A stretch of 64,000 nt of DNA from Echinometra lucunter. Its lineage: Eukaryota; Echinodermata; Echinoidea; Camarodonta; Echinometridae. This document shows, in pieces, positions 55,644-64,000 of this stretch (positions are counted from its first letter, which is position 1; the number at the start of each line of letters is the position of its first letter). The notes beneath the pieces are model-generated. The model searched no databases. It had not been told where the DNA came from and saw only the letters and a program-made list of their open reading frames with translations. Location of the stretch: the NCBI GenBank assembly GCA_029962745.1, contig CM057167.1:20217102-20281101 (forward strand). The letters are read 5' to 3'. The position numbers were made by a program, and so were the translations under genes.

Positions 55644-55889
55644 GAATTTCAAGTATGTTTGCGGGTAGCCTTGAGTAGAGAAAATTGGAAATGGAAAAGG
55701 GGTGGAATTTACGTAAATAATTTTCTGTCTTAGATTGCTAATAGTTTGGTACATTTCCTTCGTAAAGAATTTCAAGTATGTTTGCGTGCAGCCTTGAGTA
55801 GAGAACATGGGAAATGGAAAAGGGGTGGAATTTACGTAAACAATTTTCTGTCTTAAATTGCTAATAGTTTTGTACATTTCCTTCGTAAA
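55644..55889. repeat. Tandem duplication, 123-bp period, two copies
   Basis: GAATTTCAAGTATGTTTGCG starts at 55644 and 55767, with about 93-95% identity by eye. Units end TACATTTCCTTCGTAAA. The sequence is unrelated to the other 123-bp duplication at 8678. Confidence 0.95.
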
Positions 55890-57503
55890 CCGCGTTTCAT
55901 ATGGTCAAAATTTATCTCGAAATAAGGATAAGGTGCAAAAAGTACCTTCTTGTTGATATTCGTTGAAAATCCTTAATCATGAGATTTATGTATCGACGGG
56001 AATGTTACAAACCCAACCTGCCCAAGGAATGAAATGCTTCCACTCCCAGCCATCGGCACAAAAATAGATGAGAGGAATAAGTACACTAACAGGATTTTCA
56101 GTTTATTCATTTTTTTATTTTTTATTGTTAGTTTTTGAGGGGGGGTCGCTACCCGATCACTTACTCACAAGCTCTGTATTTACATGATTTCCAAGCACTG
56201 TATTTAGTGCCTGAACTGCTGAACATCTCTGTTTTTTTTAATTCTGCATCACGAAAATGCAAAAGTTTGGACATCTTTTAAGAATTCAAAAAGAAAAGAA
56301 CTCGAAAAATTCGTCACCTTGATTCGAAATGTATATTATGCAAGCTAAATGGTGGAAGTGACTTAAAATGCATCTTCCAGGGGAAATACAAAGTTATAGA
56401 GCCATTTTAAGTGTGGCTAAAGAAAAGTACTTAATAGAAGAATTATGAAGTTTAGAACTCATTGTTCTCGTCGCAGCAGTACGTTCACTACTGCGAGGAT
56501 GCTAATCAATATGCAAGACGTACACATCCTGGGACGTCACAGGACATTTACATTCCAGGTTTGGGGCATTAAACTGGGAGTGTTTCATCCTTATGCGATA
56601 GGCAATTTCTGCGTCCCGGTTAATCATAGAAAATTGCAATTAATGCAGTAGTGATCTATGCATCACAACTTTTGCTTTAACATAACATTTGACCATATTT
56701 AAAATCAATGAATATCTTCTTTTTTATGATAAAAATTGCCTTGCAAATTACTTTATAAATTACTTTATCATGAAAAAGGCAAGTAGTTCAATTCCCAGTT
56801 ATTTTTGTCGGATAGGAAAATCGAGAAGTGTACGTATATGGCTTCAACTGTCTACAGTAATTCCTTTTTCCAAGTAACATTTCCTTTTCCAACTTTCGCT
56901 TAAATCCTGCAACACGTTTCTCTTCCCGATATCAGGTTCCCCATGAGTCTATTCTTCCTTTGAATTTTTTTTATGGTCCACTGATAATTGACCTCTTTCC
57001 CAGAATATCGATGATTGGGGCCGCGTGTCCGGACCGGACACAGATGTAAACTTGATAAGGGTATCATCCGTGCAAATACGATCAATAACGTCGTGCGCAA
57101 AAATTTGACTGTCGACATCAAAACCAACTGTTGCGTATAACTTGAGGCACATGTGCGATCAAGCGCAGCGGGGAAAAGGGTCGAACCTTTGTTCAAACTT
57201 TCCAGAGTTCAGAAGAGATAGATGTTGGTGGCCGACATCGGAACGTCCTCGAACAACTAAAGAAATATAAATTAGTATAAGATAAGAAGGAGAAGTTGGC
57301 CAGGTAAGAAGTAATTATCCTTCCTACTTCTTAGGATTATTTTCCTGAAAAGCGTGAACCTTACAGAATTAAAGACTCTGAGAGGAGACGGAGGTATCAT
57401 TTAGTTCTTGGGTTTTGTCCCTCTGCATCTCAGAAAGCTTTCCTTGATTCACTGGAGGTCACGGAGATATGATGTTTAAGGATCTACAGTAGATATGAAT
57501 ATA
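55890..57503. other. Unannotated stretch
   Basis: No repeat or gene recognised. A 68-codon plus frame (56445-56651) and a 98-codon minus frame (56900-57196) have no motif. Confidence 0.4.
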
Positions 57504-57583
57504 TTGACCCGTTGCCTACTTGAACTGTGTGGTCCCTGAACTGAGTCTATGGGAAATAGAGAATTCAGTTGTCAACGGGTCAA
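57504..57583 (-). mobile_element. 80-bp mini-element, TTRACCYGTTGA family, copy 2
   Basis: Ends TTGACCCGTTG and CAACGGGTCAA form an 11-bp perfect terminal inverted repeat. The minus strand aligns over the full 80 bp with 37463-37542. No coding capacity. Confidence 0.8.
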
Positions 57584-60024
57584 GAGTAGATGGAGAGGAG
57601 AGAAGGATCAATACAATGGTGTGTTAGATTTAACCTGAAGATAGCGGTCATCAGGTACTCAGTAAAGCAGGAAACGACACATTCGTTCAAGGCTGGTTGA
57701 AGGTCATCTGTTGTTTTGATGTTTTCACGATAAATGCACATTCGTCACGCCTGTTGTCAATCTGATTTTAATTCTCCAGTTGACAGATTTGTCCCATTCC
57801 CACATCCATCTGGTGGCCTGACAGTCCCTGCAGCAAACACTCTTTTCCCCAGCGGACACGCCGTCATTCTGCAAAACAAGAAACAACCATATTCCCCAAT
57901 GGAACATTGACACGCACTACTTCAGTAAGGGTTTTGGGGTCGATACGCAACGGACAATTTCAACTCCTCTGGTCGCGCTGATTGTTTACTCTTTCCAGCC
58001 TGCGTAGGTATTCCGGTCTCCAAAACCCCAGCTTTCGTGCCAAATTATCCGAGTCTAACTTAATTGAATTTACCACAATCAAGTTTGTGACGAGCAGGAT
58101 ATCGAATCGGGTCGGAACATGACGGATAAGGCCTGTTTACTTGTCTCATTCAGTAACAAGAAATTCACTTTGATGTCATTATGGTCATATGACATTCTAG
58201 AGAGATGCATGCAAATGGCGACATATACAAGAAAACAAACATTGATTACATCAAATAAGGGTGGTGACATTCAAAATTTACTCACTTTTCAGTGACGGGG
58301 CGTCAGTCCGTTTTATGTATAAATTTTTTTTTTTGGGGGGGGGGAGGCACTATAAACAAAGAGGTTCTCAGCTTAAAAATTTTCTTGGGGGAGATACACC
58401 AAGAATTTGCTGACAAGCAAAAAAAGAAAGTCCCAAGTTTTACATTTGTGGTTGGGGACATAAAATTTGGGGGACACAGAACAAAAATTGAGGAGTCGTG
58501 TCCCTCGCCCCGCCCCCCCCCCCCCCCCCGATTAATGCCCAGCGATTGGTGCTGAAGGATTCTCTTTCCAAACTGGCATGTATAACTTTGAAAAAGGCTT
58601 AAAAAGAAAGAAAAAACTAAAGGAGGATTTTATGTTCGTAGTGAACGAGCTAAACCGAATAGAAGAACTGTGAGCTTCGAATTCTCTCATTTTGAGCATG
58701 ATAGATGAGGTGAGAAACGGATCCCTTGCCTTTTTTGCCACTTTGAGTGTACGTTGAGGGCATTTCCTTCTAAACAGTTCCATAGCACCTGCCAAACTGA
58801 TTTTATTGATTACATTTATGTAATCAATCTCGGCAATGTCTTGAGATAAAAGAAATGCATGTTATATATATAAACCAAATGTACAAGAAGTCCTGGAGGA
58901 CCTGGAGGACAAAATCAATTAGAAGATTCAAACAGTGTTATGCCACCGCGAAGAGTAGGGGTCAGGGTAACTGGGTCCACAAATTTAAGAAACGCACGAG
59001 GTTTCAAGAAATTTACTGATGGCTATACCCATCAGATCACAGATAGTTCTTCTATTTTGTGAACAAGAACAACAACAAAAAATCAGCTGAGATTTTAATC
59101 CCTTATCGTAGCTATTTTATAATATCCAGTGAAATAATAAAATCGATAATGGAAATCCCGTTATCACTGTGAATTTTTAGAAAAAAACTTACGATCTTTT
59201 CATGCTGTACTGCCTTATCGGACTTCCTTCCGGCATGTTCGGGGGGCCCAAGTTATTTGCTGGGCAGGGCTTCCCCGACATCAAGCAAGCCCTGATGCCG
59301 CCACTGATGTCAACTACAATGCTGAGGGTCTGCTGAAGGAAGTAATCTCTAAAATGCCAGCTGGTCATTTCTAAGATTAAGGCTTGTGGCAGTTACAGTT
59401 ACCTTGTTTATAGACATTGAATTTCCTCGTTCAATCATAGACCGTATTGCCTCTCTGTAACAGCTTAAAGAATAGACTAAGAACAGACGTATGATAGACT
59501 ACTTTAGATAGGTAGTTAGCCTAATGGCCTTATTCCGAAGGATATAAAATGAATAAGCGATCGCCCGTTGTCCCTTGAGTACATCAAATGCATGTTGTTC
59601 TACCTAGAGAGAGCGATTGAGTGTCGGCTTTCAAACCTGATTCATTTTCTGTTCGTGTGCCAGCAGACACCGCTCTCCTAAAACTGTTTGTTTAAAGCTT
59701 CCAGCAAAATAAAAGCTCAAGTGGAACTGTCTCTTGAGTTCGTCCATTAGCACAATTGACAAAAGGTCTTCTTAAATGTGGTGACCGTTCGGGGGATGAA
59801 AAGAAGGTTTAATAAGAATCAGAAAGTTTGAGTCCTTCTCATGTGCAAAAAGAAACTTGCTATCATAAAAAGTCTATTGTATTCACTGTGACCTAGCAAG
59901 GCTTCATCTTCAACTTTGGAATTCCTACCAATGCATCTTTCTACTCTTGGATTTATTCCCATCATTCCACCTTTTGACTTGTTCGGTGTGGGAGCTGTTT
60001 TTAATGTTAATGTATATTTTAACC
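57584..60024. other. Long unannotated stretch
   Basis: T11-G10 run (58324-58344) and C17 run (58513-58529). An 87-codon plus frame (58292-58555) spans both runs and is discounted. Nothing else recognised. Confidence 0.4.
58324..58344. repeat. T11-G10 compound homopolymer
   Basis: T run directly followed by a G run. Confidence 0.95.
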
Positions 60025-60164
60025 ATAACTAGGCGGGGGGGACTTCAAGTATGCCCAGTAATATTTGATTTATGCACTGACATAGCAATGCGCCTGACGC
60101 ATTGCATACAGTCCACTGAATATTTTTTTCTTCTTACTTTGGAAGTCCCCCCCCCCCCAGTTAT
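60025..60164. mobile_element. 140-bp hairpin element with GGGGACTTC arms
   Basis: ATAACTAGGCGGGGGGGACTTC at the left pairs with GAAGTCCCCCC...AGTTAT at the right. An inner pair, AGCAATGCG/CGCATTGC, sits near the centre. It is a short hairpin MITE. The C12 run (60147-60158) is part of its right arm, so at least one homopolymer derives from a transposon end. Confidence 0.7.
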
Positions 60165-60437
60165 AGCCGACATAATGTGCAGTGATTTAAGGCAGAATAG
60201 GTCTATATGATTATAAGAAGTTCAGAGTGAAATTTGAAGTGTATTATCCTGATTGCCCACCTCATATGAACGTATCCATGGTGTCTTGAGGTTTTATGTT
60301 CTGACATAAACGCACACTGTCTGTATGGCAGCTTTTAAAACTGAGGGGCAGAAGGTGATTGAGAATATACGTTTCAAAGAGTAAGGAGTATTCATCACAA
60401 TTTCATGGAATGCAAATCTGTCATATTACTCAAGATG

Positions 60438-60459
60438 TAATTAATTAATTAATTAATGT
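60438..60459. repeat. (TTAA)n microsatellite
   Basis: AATTAATTAATTAATTAATG. Confidence 0.9.
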
Positions 60460-60573
60460 ATCTAAATCTATCTGGCTAAGGCTCGTCATTTGATTGCCAA
60501 GTTTTATCACTTACTATTACTCATACTACCACCAGAGCTATTTCGATTTGTAATTTACGAAAAATATATTTAA

Positions 60574-60610
60574 CCCCCCCCCCCCCCCCAAAAAAAAAAA
60601 AAAAAAAAAA
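60574..60610. repeat. C16-A21 compound homopolymer
   Basis: A C run directly followed by an A run, continuing into GAAAAAGAAAAATAG. Confidence 0.95.
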
Positions 60611-63516
60611 GAAAAAGAAAAATAGAAAAATACATAATACATAAGGCTCGACAGTCTGAAACTTACAAACGAGGGTAAGTTATGTAAGGAAGTGCACCAA
60701 TAGAACCTTGAAAGAATATGAGACTTTGTGTCGCCTATACGGATTTTCCCAAGTTTCGCCCACGACTCATTATTCTGCTAAATCCATAGACACTGATCTA
60801 ACTTCCATTAACCTAAGCTCTGCTAAGTATAAGGATGAATGAATAATATTGGGTACTTTCTTAGAGCCTTTAGTCATGTTAGTCGGTTTCAGCGAAGTGT
60901 CATTATATTACAAACCGGGAATGGAAATATAAACCCGTTATGAATTCATAATATACTTTTGAGTGAAGATTGATTCATTCTTCTACAAGTCGTGCAGCTT
61001 TCATTTGATGAGGCATTTGTGCTCTAAATTTAAAGATATATTACACTCTGATCATGAGTTTACATTTGAAATGAAATTGCATAAACATTTTTTTTCAAAT
61101 ATCGTACATGAGAACTGATTTATAATGACCTCTTTTAATCTCTGAAAGGAGAAGATTTTCATGTTATGCTCCTGAATGTCAGAAGTACGATAATATGTGG
61201 ATGGGAACTTTCGGTGTATTTTTCTTCTGTGATCCTCGAATCATCTTGCACCCATACCAAAACTCAACATTTCCTTGAACTGTTTAATATGCACTCCATC
61301 GTGTACCGTTCCGACCCCCTTTTCTTTTAGGCCTTCAGTGTTGAGTTATGTAAGAATAGCAAGTTAAACGTCTGATACGATACTCAAATCCTTAATCTGC
61401 TATCTACCCCTGTCAGTAATATAGAGGGTCAGCGGCCCTTCGACCTCCGAGTACGAGTATGGACGTAGCTATTAAAAAGCGATTGCAGGGAGCAGATAAG
61501 TCCGTTATGGTCCCCTTGAGGCATCTGTTTGGCCTGCTGGATTTTCCGTTCCCCGAACTCATTTTCAAAAAGGGATTTGGATGTGATCTCTTCTCGGCCT
61601 ACCTATACAAGTCTACATATTATACATTGCATACATTTTCTGTAATATATCCATCCTGCATGTCATGGATACATCTATTTCAGTCACTAATTCCGAAACT
61701 AAAGTACATTGTCGATCATACGAGGCGTCAGGTCTAAGCCCATCATCATGATCATCTGAAAGTTTGCCCTGAAATTCTGAAAAATTTGCATGTATGTTAA
61801 AACCAAACTTTTCATACACCAGTGGCGTACTGCTCGTTGAAACCCTGTTACTGTAGAATAAGAATTGCATCAAAAATTCAACACATCTAACAGGGTCTAA
61901 TGTATCTTGTGGTACAAAGGGCTGTTCTTGCCAACACAGACCAATAATGCAATATTCATAATGAATAACTTAAATATGACTATGCCATTATTCACTTCAT
62001 CCTCTATTATAAAGAAAACAAAAATTCCCCTCGCAATCCAATTTCCATTATAAACATGTTTTGAAAGAAAACATTGTCATTCATTTTGGAGTAATTTATC
62101 GTTCCTTCCGCAAAGTGATCCATGAAGACTTCAATGATGAAATAATAATGAGCCCTGTCTAAAATATTGATAAAGTAGGTTAGGAATACCATGGCGCCTT
62201 GGGCTATTTTCACGCATAAGTGTTATGGACATTTTACCAACTCGAGATAAAGATAACGATGGAATGATTAAAGAGAGCATCAAAGATTGATGCCATTCAA
62301 ACACCTCAGTTTGGGCATAAAGCTATCCCTCCTGTTGCCACACGCTGCCTCTTGCTGTATCATCCTCCAGTGAAACGGGATCATAGACTTATTATCATTC
62401 TGCAAAAGGATGAGAAACGCATTTCATGAACCCTTGGGAAGTATGTATATATACCGTAAATATAAAAGAGGAGACTAGGTGGTAATGCATTACATTGCCT
62501 ACCTAAGTTCTAATTTAATGTCCACATTTTCGAAAGAAGCCCGTTCCAGTTTTAAGTTCCAGGGACAGCGCGAATCATGACCCCTTTTTGCATCATGTGC
62601 ATGACTGTTCTTGCTTCCGCTGAGCTTACTGGATAATCTGTTTCATCCATTTACATTACACTTAAAAGAAATAAAGAGAAGGTAGATGAGGTCGATGTTC
62701 GGCTTTTTTATCTGGAATATTTTTCAAAATTGAACGCATTCAAACCCTCTTGATTACATGTAATTATATCAGGACATGAGAACCTTAATGCATGTACGAT
62801 ATGCGCTATGCAAATAAACAGAGGAAAACTTCAAATCACTACATTTCTTAAAAGCCACTTTGCTCAAACTTGTTGATCTCCATGCTTTTAACAGTGTTGC
62901 CTTTAGGGTATACCACTTCGTTAATGGTACGAAATCGCAACACTCAGAAATTAAGGTTTTTGTTCCCTTTACCGGTAAAGCATCTAGTTGGCTTTAGCAT
63001 TATCCTATTGTAATGAATGGGAAAATATTTACATTAAAAACCATATTTCTTATTCATCCGAAATCCAAATCTAAATTGTTTGTTTTTGACATGGTTAAAA
63101 TGGAAAGGACAAACAATCCTAGACTTTGCGATACTCAGAATGTGATTTATTTCAAGTTTCATTTTGTATTTATTTCCACCAATAAAACATAAAAAAAGAA
63201 TGCACTATAAATTTGGCAAAACAAACAAAATAAACGATATTTAAACAAATACAGATAAATACAGATTCATGCCCGATAAAAAAGAAGATATTGATATCAT
63301 GGTGGTGGAGCCAGCAAAACTATAGGCTTGTTAGGTTTATCTATGAGGACAGAACATTGTTTGTTGTTCCAGTTGTGAATTGCTACACTCTTTGCCTATT
63401 GCTTACTATTTCATAATTGTTGTCGAAAGGAGACCCCGCGATCGCTTTCTGCAATCTGAAAGCCAAAACCATAGAAAGTGTGGTTCTAGAAGTATAACAA
63501 ACGTGGAGAGAGATCA
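60611..63516. other. Long unannotated stretch
   Basis: No gene or repeat recognised. The 92-codon plus frame 61459-61737 (DVAIKKRLQGADKSV near its start) reads somewhat protein-like, but shows no domain and is opposed by an 86-codon frame. It is not called. Confidence 0.4.
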
Positions 63517-63673
63517 GGGCCCCGTAACAGAAAGATTTGCAATCAATCGCAAAGTTTTAACAGCCAGTCAATACCATTGTTTCATGCGCATCTCGTTCAA
63601 AGTGGTGACCCTGGACCAATTAGAATGGTTGTATTAAATTTACGATTGATCGCAAACCTTTGTTTTACGGGCC
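63517..63673. mobile_element. MITE with CCAAT core, TTTGCGAT word
   Basis: About 157 bp with ends GGGCCCCGTAACAGAAAGAT and TTTGTTTTACGGGCC. Inside each end is a subterminal near-palindrome: TTTGCAAT-CA-ATCGCAAA (63536-63553) at the left and TTTACGAT-TG-ATCGCAAA (63639-63656) at the right, each with one mismatch. The centre has GGACCAATTAGAATGG, which resembles the inverse of the CATCTGATTGGCTGA core of the other copies. Confidence 0.75.
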
Positions 63674-64000
63674 TATGGCTATGACATTTTGAGTCATTCT
63701 GCACATGCATTGGTTTTAAAATATTATTGCATGAAACTTTCACTGATCATGCTGGTATTTTGAAAAGATTCACAGATAAATGAAGAATGTGTGGAGAATA
63801 CGTACTGTTTTATTTTTCTGAAGAAAAAAGGAAGAAAAAAACACACAAAAGTTCTCCTGAGAGACTAGTAGAAGCCATCCTCTTCATATATCTTATTGGA
63901 TAACCCTCAGACATTTCGATCACGCGCTGACCCCCTTATGGACGACAATAACGATCAATCATTGAGGGATGATGATGATTTAAAATACATGATTCCGATT
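63674..64000. other. No recognisable feature
   Basis: AT-rich window end without supported features. Confidence 0.5.

Noticed and set aside
58292..58555. 87-codon plus-strand frame
   Set aside because: It starts just before a T-G run and ends after a C17 run, giving Phe, Gly and Pro strings typical of homopolymer translation.
61459..61737. 92-codon plus-strand frame with a protein-like start
   Set aside because: No known motif, low-complexity aromatic second half and an opposing frame. Coding is not supported without expression or conservation.

Overview
This window looks like intergenic or intronic DNA from a marine invertebrate. It is AT-rich, CpG is not obviously depleted, and long open reading frames are absent: nothing exceeds about 155 codons, and the longest are translations of simple repeats. 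The sequence is crowded with microsatellites, G/C homopolymers and short foldback (MITE-like) DNA elements. The style of the repeats (fold-back elements with CGTTTCATAAAA-type ends, tRNA-derived SINEs, long G runs in AT-rich DNA) suggests an echinoderm, perhaps a sea urchin. That is inference from memory of repeat style, not a search result. I recognise no conserved protein domain.

Layout. 1-4.2 kb: a foldback, a GA repeat and a large palindromic element with GGACAACTCTC arms. 5.4-6.4 kb: a long ATAATGAT trinucleotide block and a tRNA-derived SINE. 7-9.6 kb: a direct segmental duplication, one copy carrying a hairpin insertion the other lacks. 11.3-13.8 kb: a TATACCGGGTGTCCC foldback, a palindromic array and a rearranged MITE. 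14.2-14.6 kb: the only stretch resembling a gene start (GATA sites, TATA box, ATG, signal peptide). 19-24.3 kb: two foldbacks, two tRNA-like sequences with a UCA anticodon, and two more MITEs (one containing telomere-like repeats, one containing GGTTCY words). 28-31.6 kb: three tandem or foldback families and a 1.22 kb element with 153-bp inverted ends. 35.4-43.2 kb: a CpG-dense repeat, several foldbacks, an 80-bp mini-element and a SINE. 45.6-57.6 kb: tandem duplications, more foldbacks including an 834-bp GGTGCA-word element, and the second 80-bp element. 60-64 kb: two short hairpin elements.

The most interesting pattern concerns a set of short MITEs (13.6, 19.1, 48.8 and 63.5 kb). They share ends and/or a central CCAAT-type core, but carry different subterminal palindromic words, each present at both ends of the same copy. 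Two longer elements (24.0 and 54.0 kb) show a parallel pattern: similar ends with different internal repeated words. No operon-like or pathway organisation is visible. If a gene lies here, most of it is intron or it is a single short first exon.
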